From positions 88,695,140-88,759,139 of the forward strand of contig CM042143.1 in the NCBI GenBank assembly GCA_023376005.1: a DNA stretch of 64,000 nucleotides. Reading direction: 5' to 3'. A program made the translations under genes and the position numbers. Source of the stretch: Doryteuthis pealeii (Eukaryota > Mollusca > Cephalopoda > Myopsida > Loliginidae). Below are positions 44,255 through 55,700 of this stretch, piece by piece; within the stretch, counting starts at the first letter, position 1; each line of letters starts with the position of its first letter. Below the pieces are notes generated by a model. That model worked only from the letters and a program-made list of their open reading frames with translations, was not told where the DNA came from and ran no database searches.

Positions 44255-45285
44255 TTGGTTGGTTGAATTTTATGGCATGTCAATCTTTGTTGGGTTATTT
44301 TATGCCAAAGGCGTTTAGTTTTATTCCATCTTGATCAATATTCAAAATTCTTTTGTAAACATTTTTTAACACATTTTTTTAAACTCATTTTTTTCTATTT
44401 AATGCATAGATGAGATCTTAACAGGTACTACCACTCCGGGGTCAGAGTGGACCTGGGACTAATGGCAATGAAGGGGGACTCCACAATCCCTAGAGTTCCA
44501 GAATTGGATTCACCATTAAATGCAGTTTAATGTCATACCCAGGACACTAAGACCCTCAGACACTGATTTCTAGCACATATATGATAAAAAGGGTTGGGGA
44601 TTTGCCATAAGGGTGTAAGAAAGGTTCAAAGTTATATATATTGGATACATGACTCCGACGAAGGTTAACAGACAAAACATTTAATATAGTACAGCACATG
44701 GATATGATGAGATACAAAGTACATAGGTAAAAAGATAAATACACATTCATGAATGGTACAAGATAACATATAAAAGCCACAGACATGAGACTAGAGATAG
44801 TCCATGCTGTGTTAATCCACTTACAGTAATGTAAGGGGGGGGGGCAAAGCCCCAATGAGAAGGGTTAGACCAAAATCTACCCCATGTGTCTCATGGTTAC
44901 TGGAACAGGAAAAGAGAAAGAAGCCTTTTGAACCAGCCGCTTAAATACTATATCCCCTAGCGGGCACCAGCAAACTAAACCAGGCAGACAACTCTCCCAG
45001 GCAATTACGAAACTAACGCTACAAGGGCAATAGGGTTAGGACAATCATATAGGTGTTAAGGCTTGATGCAACCAGCCGATTGATTGGAGGGGCCTCTCTG
45101 ACCATCCATCTAACCTAAGTAAGGGCCAAAGTGAAGTGTTGCATGTCATGGACAGCTCAGCTACCAGGATTCCATCCTTAAGCAGCACAGATTGCCACTC
45201 ACAGCTGACAGGTAGCCCCATTGCTGAGGGACCTTACTGCTCTGCATGGTATATAGTCACCATATTCTAAGCCCTGCCGACAGGG
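44255..45285 (-). mobile_element. 580-bp retroposon split by a solo LTR
   Basis: Left part 44255-44613 and right part 45024-45285 join at the family motif gccataagggcaatagggtt. A 410-bp LTR is inserted between them. Confidence 0.72.
44614..45023 (-). mobile_element. Solo LTR with 4-bp target duplication
   Basis: 410 bp, TGTAAG...CTACA on the plus strand (TGTAGCG...CTTACA on the minus), flanked by AGGG on both sides (44610-44613 and 45024-45027). The undisturbed target is present in sister retroposon copies. The minus strand shares cattcatgaatgtgt, agtctcatgtctg and gggggctttgcc-type hairpin sequence with the LTR at 63283-63694. No internal coding region, so a solo LTR left by recombination. 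Confidence 0.82.
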
Positions 45286-45467
45286 TGTTTGTAAAAAAAA
45301 AATGTGAAAGATATTTTCGGTTAAATGATATAAACATTATTTTGATGTGAGAACTTGAATGCAATATAAAGTAAGGAATTTTAGTTTCAAATTCTGATCA
45401 GAAAATTTTCTCCATAACTATTAAATTAAGTCATTTCATTTTTGCTTTCAATCGTTTTTATAATGGT

Positions 45468-45775
45468 TGGTTGGATTTTACGGCATTTCAACCGTAGTTG
45501 GGTTATTTTAGGCTGAAAACATTTTTGTTTTATTCAGTCTTATTGGATAATCTAATTTTTTTTTCAAACTCAATTTTTTAAATAGATTTAAAAAAAACCC
45601 TCATTTTTGGTCTATTTAGTCCATAGATGGGACCCTAACAGGTACTACCACCCCAGGTCAGAGTGAACCTGGGAATAGTGGCAATGAAGGGATACTCCAC
45701 ACTCTCCAGAGCTCCTGAATTGGAACTTCACTGCTAGATGCAGTTTAACATCATACCCAGCACACATTTTTAGAT
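45468..45775 (-). mobile_element. 580-bp retroposon family, partial copy
   Basis: Starts ggttggattttacggcattt and keeps ggtactaccaccccaggtca before stopping at about 45775; the distal half is absent. Confidence 0.6.
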
Positions 45776-46200
45776 TGGAGGGGGCATTGAAAAATTAGAG
45801 AAAACTACCTAAATGTAATTTCAGTTCATTTTTGTGGTTTTCTTTACAAAAATAAAAATATGCGAAGAAAATAAAATTTCAAAAATAATCCTATATAAAA
45901 AGACAACACAATTAAAAAAAATATTGCTAACATTACTAAGGCTACATAAATTGATATTTTAATTAAACATCAAATAACATAATTTGAGTTTTCTTGATTA
46001 AAAATAAATCATTGAAAATATATAATGCACTTCTATTAAAAATCAACCACCAAAAGCCCATCGACAAATGCAAAAAAAAAATAGCTTATTTATTATATAT
46101 ATCATTTAAATCTAAAAAAAGCTTATAAACCACATAGGTGAATGTCACATTCAATATAAAATCTTTCTGAGAAAAGGTGACTTAAGGAGAAACACTGACA
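45776..46200. other. AT-rich sequence upstream of UQCR11
   Basis: No gene or repeat recognised. Confidence 0.4.
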
Positions 46201-46232
46201 GGAAGTGACGTAGAAGTAACCGGAAGTGGAAG
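46201..46232 (+). promoter_or_regulatory. UQCR11 promoter: ETS and CRE-like sites
   Basis: GGAAGTGACGTAG (46201-46213) combines an ETS core and a CRE-like TGACGTA, and CCGGAAGT followed by GGAAG lies at 46220-46232. Paired ETS sites (NRF-2/GABP type) are characteristic of nuclear genes for respiratory-chain subunits. They sit 60-90 bp before the ATG, consistent with a TATA-less promoter. Confidence 0.6.
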
Positions 46233-46291
46233 TTTTTATAGCTGACAAGTCAATTCTCTGCCCTTGATTTCAGACTTCGGATTTTGTGCTG

Positions 46292-46377
46292 ATGAACCCC
46301 AGCTCCTTGCTTAAAATGATTGTACCAAGGGTTAAATCCTTGGTAGGCCCCAAATATATACAGCAATTTCAAAATGC
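46292..46377 (+). CDS. UQCR11: UQCR11 coding exon 1
   Basis: Encodes the N-terminus of subunit 10 of cytochrome bc1 (complex III), a small inner-membrane protein. The ATG at 46292 is the first after an in-frame TGA at 46265. A second in-frame ATG at 46316 gives a start closer to the usual 56-residue length (61 versus 69 here). The block SLVGPKYIQQFQ corresponds to the family's conserved GP-Y segment. The exon ends after two bases of an alanine codon at a perfect donor (GC|GTAAGT). The intron to 52473 is 6.1 kb. Identified by similarity; no transcript evidence. Confidence 0.83.
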
Positions 46378-47079
46378 GTAAGTATACGCTGTTTTTTTTT
46401 TTGTTTTTTTTTTACTAAGATTTCTCGTAGATGACTATATTTAGTCTGTCAAACATTCCGTTGTCCAAGGTCAAAACGTGGAACGCTAAAAAAGAAACAA
46501 CACACCCATCATTTCTTATTTTTTGACTGTTTTCTTATTTTTTTAAAATCGTTTTTGATATCCTCAATAAATTATATATAATATAGAATATTAATGTATG
46601 TTTTAATATTCGTTATCAAGATTCTCTCCTTAGACGAATTTCTCAAAAACATTAACAAATAGAAAGGCACATTCCTGTCTTTGAAAAACGGATTGTGATT
46701 GAGGAAGAAGAGGACAAGGGTTAAAAAAATATTTATATTTCTGAAAGCAAAACAAACGTTGTGTATAATTCATTTTATATGTTGATATTAAATCCTAATT
46801 CCAATTTACGCAGTTACATGTAGGACTGTAAAAATAGTAACATCACACAGAGAAATTTTCTAGAATAATGTAGAAAACTTTACTTTAACTTGGTATGGTA
46901 TTAAGTTTCAGGGTAAGTGTACGTGTGATGAAATAAATAATGCGTAGATTTCAATTTAAAACTAAATGATTGTTTTAAGAATCTTTATTTATTTATTTAT
47001 TTACTAATAAGTATCAAACATTTCACTGTAGTGAACACTGATATCGGTCAAATGAATAGTTACGGTTTAGTGATCGAAT

Positions 47080-47216
47080 TGAATGTAAGTATTTACCCAA
47101 CTCGTTCACCACTAGTAGGATGTGGTACAAGGTCGCGAGTATGGGGCATCCAGTAAGGATCGAAATCGCTTTTCATTAATGAATCGCTAAATTATCTTGC
47201 TAACCATTACACCACG
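47080..47216 (-). mobile_element. tRNA-derived SINE, family 4
   Basis: Minus strand: A-box-like tcgtggtgtaatggttagca, then a B-box region, then accttgtaccacatcctact and ggtgaacgagttgggtaaat. A duplicate of it lies at 48118-48250. Confidence 0.6.
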
Positions 47217-47880
47217 ATAGACTGAATTCAAGGACGTAAGATTTTTCCATAGTCTACTGGACAGATGTTAGTGGAATATGAAATGAAGTTCAATGTATAT
47301 ATTTTAAATTTCTCAACTAGGATAATACTTTTAAGAAACATCAAACTCTAAGGAAACATAACTTTATAAGTTTTTTAAAAAATTAAACGGCAGCATTAAT
47401 TGATGTTGAATAGATTTAAAGTTGTTGCGTACTGATTCAGTTATACACTTTTTTGACCCATAACTGCAATAGTGGACTACTGTTTTAATTTTTTTTTTTA
47501 ATTGTTACTCTGAAATAGAAATATCATTAAATATTCGGCTAAATTACCAGCGAATAGTAATTTTCAGATTATTTCAGTATAGGACTTGGTAAATTTATAA
47601 TCTCAATTCCCTTAAAATAACAAAAAAAAAAACAAAAAAAAATGTAAAACTGAATCAGTACGCAACAACTTTAAATCTATACAGCATCAATTAATACTGT
47701 TGTTTAATTTTTTTAAACTATAAATTAAGTTATGTTTTCCTTAGAGTTTGATTTTTTTATTAAAAGTATTAATCCTAGTTGAGAAATTAAAAATACATAC
47801 ATTGGACTTTATTTAATATTCCACAAACATCTGTCCAGTAGACTATGGTAAAAATTTACGACACTGAATTCACAGTCTAC
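47217..47880. mobile_element. Large inverted-repeat (foldback) element
   Basis: Arms of about 230 bp (47217-47450 and 47642-47880) match throughout: catagtctactggacagatg, ctcaactaggataatacttt, ttaaagttgttgcgtactga on the left and their complements on the right. A spacer of about 190 bp lies between. No coding. Superfamily unknown. Confidence 0.65.
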
Positions 47881-48117
47881 CGAAAACTTTTCTTTAACCT
47901 GGTATGATGATATTAAGTTTCAGAGTAAATGTTGGTGAAAAAAAATGTCTAGATTTCAATTTAAAATTGAATGATTGTTTTAAAAACGTTTATTTATTTA
48001 TAAGTAGCAAACATTTTTACTAGTGAACAATCATATCGGTCAAATGAATAGTGCATGGTTGATGGTTGAATTGAATGTAGGTATTTACTATACCTACATA
48101 CAATTCAACCATTAACT

Positions 48118-48250
48118 AAATAACTATTTACCCAACCCATTTACCACTAGTAGGATGTGACACAAGTTGCAAGTATGGTGCATCCAATAAGGATTGAACT
48201 TGCTATTTATTAATGGATCTGCGAAATTATCTTAACCCTTACACCACGAT
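48118..48250 (-). mobile_element. tRNA-derived SINE, family 4, duplicate
   Basis: Second copy of the SINE at 47080 as part of the larger duplication. Minus-strand head tcgtggtgtaagggttaaga. Confidence 0.55.
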
Positions 48251-48639
48251 GGAACGAATGTAAATTAGCCAATGCTTTTATAAGTTTGTATAGCCAAAAT
48301 TTTGCATTTTTTTTTACTCACCATGAATTAAAATTCAACAAAACTCTGAAAAATTAATGAAACAATGTAATTTTTTCTATATTATGAAGAGGAAGGATTA
48401 AAAAAAATCCCATGCAAAATTTTGTTTTACAATCTTGAAAAGGAGAGAATTTTATAAATTAAAATCTGCGGGTCAAAATAGCCCATTTTGGCTTTTTTTT
48501 TTTCTCTCTTTAAGATGTGCTTTTTACGTGACTTATATATGTAAGTTTTAGCTCAGTTCTTCAGGAAAAAAAGAAAAATTAAAATAAGTGACAATTTACA
48601 TTTAAATTTGTATTTTTTTAATTTTTAAAAAGTTTAAAC

Positions 48640-48780
48640 AAGTGTGTGTGTGTGTGTGTGTGTGTCGTACTGAAATTTTGGTCATACCTATCTAGTAGTT
48701 ATGACCAAAATTTATGAAGTAATGATAATAGAAATACTAGTAGATAGTATCTACTAGTATTTTTTATTACCATTACTTCA
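48640..48780. repeat. GT microsatellite and two small hairpins
   Basis: (GT)n at about 48641-48665. Then aattttggtcata.../...tatgaccaaaattt, and aagtaatgataatagaaata mirrored by tattttttattaccattact. Compact palindromes of unknown origin. Confidence 0.5.
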
Positions 48781-49943
48781 AATTGTGTGTATACAATCAT
48801 AATTAAAAAAATAAATAAAATGTACATTGTAATTTGGTCATAAAATGAGTTTCCTATAGATTATGTGTATGTTGAAACTTTGTCCCGCTCTTAAATCCCC
48901 TCCCTCCACCCCAAAAATGAAAAATTCCTAAACTGAGTCATTTTTAATTATAGCAGACCTAAATACATTAAAAACAAAACTAAATTTAATAATCAAGCAT
49001 TCAGCATATCTGATTTTTTTTTCTTCCCCTCTCCTTTTCTTGGCCAATAGCTAGATTTTAGGGGACCTTCCCCTATGCAGCCCCTGGCTTTTCACCTAAA
49101 AAGTGGTAATGGCTGGGGTTATTACCTGGTGCTGGAGGTGCCCCCCTCAAAAGGAATGCCGATGGAATACAAGCAATTTTTGAACTCGCCGCTATGGGGA
49201 GGCTTACTTCCTACATAGCACCCCACATTAAAAAATAACCCTGTGTTTATTTTAGCTTGGTAGGAAGCTCAAAAAGATACTCCCCTCCTTCTTCCAAAAC
49301 AAATCTGAATTGGTTCACTAGTAAAAAAAAAAAAAATGAAAATAAACCCTATTCCAACAACTGAGAATCTGATATGACATTGGGAGTAATATCCTAAAAA
49401 CTCTGAATATTTCAGGTTTAAAAAGTTAAAATATTTCATTAATAATTTGAGTTGTTATCCTTCATTTTTCTTATTCTAGTTGCTTTTTATTACAATTCAC
49501 TTAAGTTGTCACTACTACGACAGTGAGGAACAGCACAAATTAGAAACAAGAATGTATGTATGTATGTATATATATATATACACACATACATACACACAAG
49601 AAAGTTTCTGCCTATGTTTGTTTGTACAACAATAAACCACATGTCCTTTTATAAAGGAAAATTGGTGGAGACCAGCAAAGACCAAAGTTCAATGAAATCC
49701 ACACCTTATTTTTGTCCAAGAGGGGGTTAAAAATCTCATTTTCCATAGAAAATAAAAGGGTATAAATCAATGATGTATTAAAAAATTAACAAAAAATGAA
49801 TAAAAGCTCAAACAAATTAATAAAGGATAAATTCTAATAAAAAGCAAATAAAAGAAAAAAGTACAAACAAGAATAATAATAATAATGAACCACTTAAAAA
49901 AAAAAACAAGAATATATAAAGATAATAAAACAAAGATATAGAA

Positions 49944-50018
49944 TTTGGATTATTGTCCTCATCTTTGTTATATACACAACGTTTCAGCCGATATGCCCTA
50001 TGTCCTTCTTCAGGTGTT
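49944..50018 (-). repeat. Copy of the paired-hairpin motif
   Basis: Minus strand: cctgaagaaggacatagggc, atatcggctgaaacgttgtg, then acaaagatgaggacaataat. The same two-part motif is present at 27475-27560 and, decayed, at 57840-57930. Confidence 0.55.
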
Positions 50019-50536
50019 TCTTCTCAAACTTGGGAGCCTTTCACGGAACCAATACAAATAATACAAATTATCAAATCTCATCTCAAAAATTCAGAGAAAT
50101 ATATAGAAAAATAGTTTTTATTTAAAAATTTATTTTTTAACTTTTTAAATCCCTGGCAATATTGGGGTATATATAATAATCTCTCTTCTGTGAGATTTCA
50201 GCTTACATTCTCTTCTACATACCAGCTACAAGAGCATAGATGACAGCACAGAAGTTCAAATAACACTTAAAAAGCAACTCAATGCTCCAGTCTCTTTTTG
50301 GTCAGCATTAATAGTATTATTTCTTTGTTTTTTAAAAAATTTTGATTAGAATCTATTTTAGTTGTCTACATCATTCAGTGCTAAAATAATTAACATAGAT
50401 TATGAGGTGTCACTTAAATAGATTTTAATCTCTGTTCAATCATCTATTAATGAAACATAGCAAGTAGAAAACCACTTTTCTGTAAGCTTTTTGATATTTA
50501 TTTATTTTTTCAAGATTACACTTTCACAATATAAAG

Positions 50537-50618
50537 TCTATCTGTCTGTCTATACATATATAAAGGGCAGTTGGTGTGTATGTTGAAAACTACAAAAATA
50601 AAACAATTAACAACAAAG

Positions 50619-50675
<57 letters not shown>
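50537..50675 (+). mobile_element. Helitron family A 5' fragment and AT array
   Basis: tatacatatataaagggcag plus aaaataaaacaattaacaac match the start of the family A copy at 22143. It runs into a pure AT array of about 52 bp (50622-50675). No 3' end found. Confidence 0.5.
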
Positions 50676-50678
<3 letters not shown>

Positions 50679-51164
50679 GTCTAGCAATAAATTCGTCTGC
50701 TAGGAGTTTTAAAAGCGAATTAAAAATGATTAAATCTATTATTTAAGGTCAAACTTTGTCTAAATTGATAAGTAGTAACATACTGACCATCATTAAAAAA
50801 GAAAAATATTATTACAATATGCAATTTATTTTTAATACATTTTATATATTAAAAATCGTCTGAATTTCAACAAAAAGTTACGTTGAATTTATTTTGATTT
50901 ATCGTGTTCAATAATGGTTTTAAAATATTTTTAAAATACTTATAAACATTTCTTTTTAGAAATAAGTAAAGCGTTACTTTAAATACATATTTATTAAATA
51001 TTACTGAAATTTTACTCACTCGTTTTAACTTTTAACCACGTAAAATCCGTTTTTTGTATGTAAAAAAAATTTAAAAAATATATTAGTTTTGTTTGAAAAA
51101 TTTGTATTCGTGTATGATATTCCAGAAGTGCAAAAAAATTTCCCCGTATGGGAAAATGAGCACC

Positions 51165-51422
51165 CCTAAAAAAAAGTATAGAACTTTTAAGAATTTAAAA
51201 AAAAATTGATAAATTGGTGTGTAAACGATAATAATCCATTGAAGGAAGAAGAAAAAAAAAATTTTTTTTTTGTAGCAGTTCCAATATGGGGGATCTATTT
51301 ACAATAAACTTATACGGAGAACTGAGCACCCATGAAAACTCGAAAAATAAATAACTTTTTAGAATTTTTTTTTTTTTACAATCTGATAGATTCGTGTGCA
51401 ATCGATAATAATCCATTGAAGG
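51165..51422. repeat. Imperfect tandem repeat
   Basis: gagcaccc...aa, then gataaattggtgtgtaaacg and ataataatccattgaagga, occur at 51160-51245 and again, diverged, at 51318-51422 (period near 178 bp). Confidence 0.5.
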
Positions 51423-52473
51423 AAAAAAACAAAAATTTTAGCCAGACAAGACAAGTGTTTGGAATTGCAATTTTTTTTTATTTTAGTTAAAAAAAAAAAA
51501 TTTTTTAAATTGTCAATTTAAAGATAAAAAGTGAGAAAACATCAATTAGAATTTGAATATTTTTAATTAAAAAGGAATAATTGAATTAAAAATAGTAATA
51601 ATGAAATTACTTAACTTATTAGATATTGAATCTTTTGGTTAAATTACTGACACAAAGATTAACTCTTCTTAAAATAGAGGAGGATATATTTCATATTTTA
51701 TGTATTTGGTCTTAATTGTCTTTCATACAATTAATCTTCTAACATTATGTGAATTATATTGAAATCAATTTAATTGTTTTAAAATATGTGAATCTTGATA
51801 TTAGGTTTAAAATGTTATATTTTTAGTTTCTAGAAATAAATATCTATTTAATGCAAACCTTATTTTATACACCTAAAGTAATAAGTTTTGAAGAAAAACT
51901 CTATTGAAAATTTAGCCCTCCCCCCTTTTTTTTCAGCAGAAAAAATATCTATGTATAATTTTTTTTTTAATAAGATAATAGTCAATTAAATAATTATGGA
52001 AATGAGTAAAAAAATCTCCAAAAAACAAACAGTTGCCTTTGCAGCAGGTCTCCCCACCTTATGATTCTGTCCAAGGGAAGAACAAGGAGGGATATAATTG
52101 GGGATCCTAGCAGAAGTTGAGGTTGAGGTTGAAGACAATGTTGAACTGCCTTAGAGATGATAGTTACTGTTTTTTTTTTTTTTTTTGTTCCAACTTGTTT
52201 TCCTTCTCCTTAACTGGCTGCCTTACCAACCCAATCTACTCTATGTACCCATAGCAAGGACTGTTTAGAATGTACATTTTTTTTTTTTTTTTTGGTTTAG
52301 ATACGCTTGTTTTTTTGTGATTTATTTATTGATGTTGGTGTAATGATTTGTTCAAGTCTAAAATATCTTTGAAACAAGCCTTTTAATTCCTTTTTTTTTT
52401 CCTATCAATTTATTAATGCTTGTAAAATCTCCATGTCTTTAAATTAATTAAAAAAATCTTTTCTTTTTTCCAG

Positions 52474-52597
52474 TACCAATTCATTGTTTGGATTTGGGGC
52501 TGTAGCTGGCGTTGGTCTCTTATACTTTACAGATTGGAGAGCAATTCTCGAACACATCCCCATTATAAAGAGAAAGTTTGCTGAAGACGAATCTTAA
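52474..52597 (+). CDS. UQCR11: UQCR11 coding exon 2
   Basis: Completes the alanine codon begun in exon 1 and encodes the membrane helix and C-terminus. GFGAVAGVGLLYFTDWR aligns with the family's WGAVGAVGLVWATDWR-type block, followed by ILEHIPIIKRKF and an acidic end. Stop TAA at 52595-52597. Exon 2 continues 5 bases to a donor at 52603 (GAG|GTAACT). The protein anchors in the inner mitochondrial membrane as an accessory subunit of complex III. Total length is 69 residues from the first ATG. Confidence 0.87.
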
Positions 52598-53299
52598 TGG
52601 AGGTAACTATTTTCAATCACTCTTTTCTAATATCTCCATTAAATCAGACTTATTTCATTGTTTTGTTTTATGGCATATCAACCTTGGTGGGTTATTTAAT
52701 GCTGCCAAAGTTTTGAAATAGATTCATAGCAATAGTTTGGTAGAAAACAAATATGCGTGTATATATTACTCATATTTTTGAGTACAATCCCACTTCTTTT
52801 AGGAAATGTAAAATCCTGAATGGTCTTATTTTTGTGAGTTTTTTTTCAAATTACTTGTTTGGTAGTATTTTGTTCAGACTAGTTCAAAGTCTACACACTC
52901 TAACAATATGTTTCACTGTAAATCTCTCTTGACGTGTAGTGTATATGCCCTCTAGTGATGGTGGGTGTGGCCTATGGCAGCTTTAACAAGTTTCATAAAA
53001 TATCTAAGTAAAAGAAAAAGTTAGTTTAATGATAAAAACAGATTTTATTTTAAACAATGTTTATTTTTCAATCTAATCTTCTTCCTTATCAGAAAATGAC
53101 CTGCCCTCTTACTTTTTTTTCTATTGATTATAGTCCTCATCTCTGTCAGAGGAAGGGTGTGTGAGGAAAAGATAATTTGTTTAATGAAAACTGCTTTGGT
53201 AGATTTTGGCACATATTTGATAATATACAAACCGCTCCACCCCCACCCCATTTACATTTAATATTAAAATATTATTAGACTTGGTACAAATCCTGGTAG

Positions 53300-53480
53300 T
53301 CTGTTGCTCTGTTTTCTTTTCTGTGATGGCATTCAGTTGAGCAGCTCTACCCAAAGAATTCACCTGTGGTGAATTCCTGGAAGGAGTAACAGGGAATAGG
53401 AAATTCACAAACTGTCCCCAAACCCTGCATGGATATCCCAGTCAGGGGAAGGAGATGCCCTTTTGCTGCAGATTTTCCAC
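53300..53480 (+). repeat. Dispersed repeat G, copy 1
   Basis: caccWggtgaatt, gaaggagtaacagggaatag, tgtccccaaac and tatcccagtcaggggaagga recur in reverse at about 62930-63080. No identity beyond that. Overlapping open frames are not supported. Confidence 0.55.
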
Positions 53481-54129
53481 AGATGCAGTGACAAGTATGC
53501 CAAAAGCTGTTGATTCCTGATGATGATGGAGAGGCCCTTTCAATTTTCGCCAGAGCCCCTTTGGCCAGGTTGTGGCCCTAATACCACTGTCTGCCTTAGG
53601 TGACCCAATCAGGAACTTAAGTTCCAGACGACATAGCTCTGAAACTAACAAATTTACATGGCCCTGCATCGACAAGGAAATGTTGGATTTTAGAAATAAT
53701 GTGCAAAGAGCTTTCTCTGCTCATTTACAGGTCTTGTTTTTTGTTCTGCTGGTTGTCTAGCACCCTTCTCTCCAGACAAAATCTGTGGGGTTACCAGTTT
53801 ACTCGCTGATGATCCAACTATGAAACAGTACTGGGTTACATAGTACCAGTAGCATATTGAACGACCTGATACTGACCTGTTGCTATTTGGATAGACATTA
53901 GCTTAATAGATACTTCTTCTTAGCATAGAAGACATGGGAGATATTTTTTTTTTCTGGGTAGGTGAGGGTGTGTGGATCGTATGCTATCAAATTACAGTAG
54001 TCTTGTAGTTTTCTTTTCAGATAAAAACTTCATCTTTATGGACTATCCGAAAATATAAGAAGTTACATGGAATTTTAATCTTTTTTCCTTTAGATATACC
54101 TATTTTTCAAAGGTGTGTGTGTGTGTGGG

Positions 54130-54345
54130 GGGGAGCTCTCATGCTGTTGTGGCTAATGTGTTGGACTGTGACATCATAGTGAATTCAAACTCCAGTTGTG
54201 CTATTTCACTTTTGGATTAATACTCCTGGGAAAAGTATTAACACACTCATTCACCCCAGATAAGGTTTACCACCACAGTTCTTCTACTACATTGTCATTA
54301 AATCCCCATCAAAGTTGATATGCCATTAAACAAAAAAAGAAAACC
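54130..54345 (+). mobile_element. tRNA-derived SINE, family 3
   Basis: Head gctctcatgctgttgtggct with a B-box-like gtgaattcaaactcc, then a body ending catcaaagttgatatgccat and an A-rich tail. The last 30 bases match the tail of the 580-bp retroposon, suggesting both borrow the same LINE 3' end. Confidence 0.6.
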
Positions 54346-54689
54346 TTATTTTTCAAAATATCTGCTATTTCTAATGTAATATAGGAATGCAAATTACTCT
54401 TATAAAAAAGAATTTGCATAAAAATTAGTGAAAAGCTGTTTTGAACATTTCTAAATATTAGTCAAAACTGAGTTTGTAACCCGGGCTTTCATCCTCAGTT
54501 TAAATAAAATGGAGCATCAACAATTTACAGATAGAATGAACAGTGAAGTATCTGTGCACTCTGTCTAGATGAAAGTGTTGCTACCTGGCACTTGTGTTTA
54601 GATCAGTGAAGTTACTTGAGATCAGTGTAGTATCTGTTCAACTGGATTTGTGTCTGAAGACAGGATGTAGCAAAAAACAATCTGTGCTT

Positions 54690-54757
54690 CTCATGCGCTG
54701 AGTTGGCAGGGACCAGTATCGAAATAGGAATCTCTACCGATTGAGCTAAACTGGCCA
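54690..54757 (-). mobile_element. SINE family 1 fragment
   Basis: Only the tRNA-like head and adjacent body survive (ctgagttggcagggacc ... ctctaccgattgagc), with an internal deletion. Confidence 0.6.
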
Positions 54758-55109
54758 CTCACAAACAGCAATAGCAAAATATGGAGGAGCACCATCTTGC
54801 ATAAAAATTAAGTCTTCAATATTCATCTAAGTATTGACAACTGGCCAGATTTCATCTTGCAGCATAGTTTAAAATAGGGAGTTACTATTCAACCACCCTG
54901 TGCATTAACATTGAATTTGTCAAGCAGCGGCCAATAGGAAAATGCCTTACATTGAGCTGCAGCAAAAATAACAAAAATGTTTCTCTGCCTGCAAAAGTTT
55001 TAAATAACCCATTAATAATGGTAATGATTCATTTTGATCTTTTTAGAAAATATTCAAATTGAAAATTGAATTTATTCAGAAGAAATTCTCACAAGATATG
55101 TTAAAAAAT

Positions 55110-55306
55110 GGTACAAATGCAGAATAGTGTGCAAGAGATAATATCATTAGAATTGCATTTTTATGTGTAAATAGCATTAGATTACAGAAACTCCGAAATA
55201 GCCTAACCCTAACATCTGAAAGATTTTGGGTATTTCCATGAAATGTAAGGCTTTTTATATGTGATCTAATGATATTATCTCTTGCACACTATTCTGCATT
55301 TGTACC
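55110..55306. mobile_element. hAT-like MITE with perfect 42-bp TIRs
   Basis: GGTACAAATGCAGAATAGTG and the rest of a 42-base arm are exactly mirrored at the right end (about 55265-55306). Flanking 8-mers TAAAAAAT and GAAAAAAT differ at one base, consistent with hAT. Non-coding interior of about 113 bp. Confidence 0.75.
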
Positions 55307-55528
55307 GAAAAAATTGCTTATCTATATATTTTAAGATTTTTTTTTTTATCTTTTGGGTATTTGTTTTAAAACTTGAGATACCCCCCCCCCAAAAAAAAAA
55401 AAGACAAAAGAGTTTACTTAATTGTCACTTCATTTTTTAATTTAAAAAATTATTTTAAAATGATTTCACCCTTTGACATTTGTTTAAGTGTTTAATTATT
55501 ATTTATTTATTTATTATTTTTTTTTCAG

Positions 55529-55700
55529 GTAGCTTTAGGAATGTATCCCTTAAATGGGGTTTATCAAGCAGTATTTTTCTCCTAAAGCCAGAATGGTGAG
55601 GAGTGGCAGCACAAAACTCTACAATGCCAGCACAAATCTCTCATCATTATTGCTATTCCAACATTAAAAATAAAAGCTGGATGAACCTTTACTCTTAGTT
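55529..55700 (+). other. UQCR11: UQCR11 3' UTR exon
   Basis: Starts GTAGCTTTAGG after a strong acceptor and has no open frame. Less AT-rich than its flanks. It ends with overlapping poly(A) signals ATTAAA (55663) and AATAAA (55669), followed by a T-rich stretch. Exon assignment is inferred from splice and poly(A) signals. Confidence 0.6.
55669..55674 (+). terminator. UQCR11 poly(A) signal
   Basis: Canonical AATAAA. Cleavage would fall near 55685-55700, before the T-rich element at 55700. A second AATAAA near 55811 is a possible alternative. Confidence 0.6.

Larger units (their letters stand above)
46873..48254. repeat. Direct duplication flanking a palindrome
   Basis: About 46873-47216 and 47882-48254 are direct copies (gaaaacttt.ctttaac.tggtat, catatcggtcaaatgaatag, ttgaattgaatgta.gtattta, then a minus-strand SINE). 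Between them lies an inverted-repeat element. Confidence 0.65.
46378..52473 (+). other. UQCR11 intron 1
   Basis: 6,096-bp intron with GTAAGT donor and TTTTTTCCAG acceptor. Holds a duplicated SINE-bearing unit, a 660-bp palindrome, microsatellites (GT near 48643, AT at 50622-50675) and smaller repeats, with no other gene seen. Phase 2. Confidence 0.75.
52603..55528 (+). other. UQCR11 intron 2, in the 3' UTR
   Basis: A 2.9-kb intron between the stop-codon exon and a non-coding last exon (acceptor TTTTTTTCAG at 55519-55528). Contents: a fragment of the 580-bp retroposon end (52661-52730), a hairpin-motif copy (53121-53150), a dispersed repeat (about 53300-53480), a SINE (54130-54345), a SINE-1 fragment (54690-54757) and a hAT MITE (55110-55306). 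Confidence 0.6.

Noticed and set aside
53442..53760. Opposed open frames in UQCR11 intron 2 as exons
   Set aside because: The left part belongs to a dispersed repeat also found at 62.93-63.08 kb. Neither frame shows a known domain.
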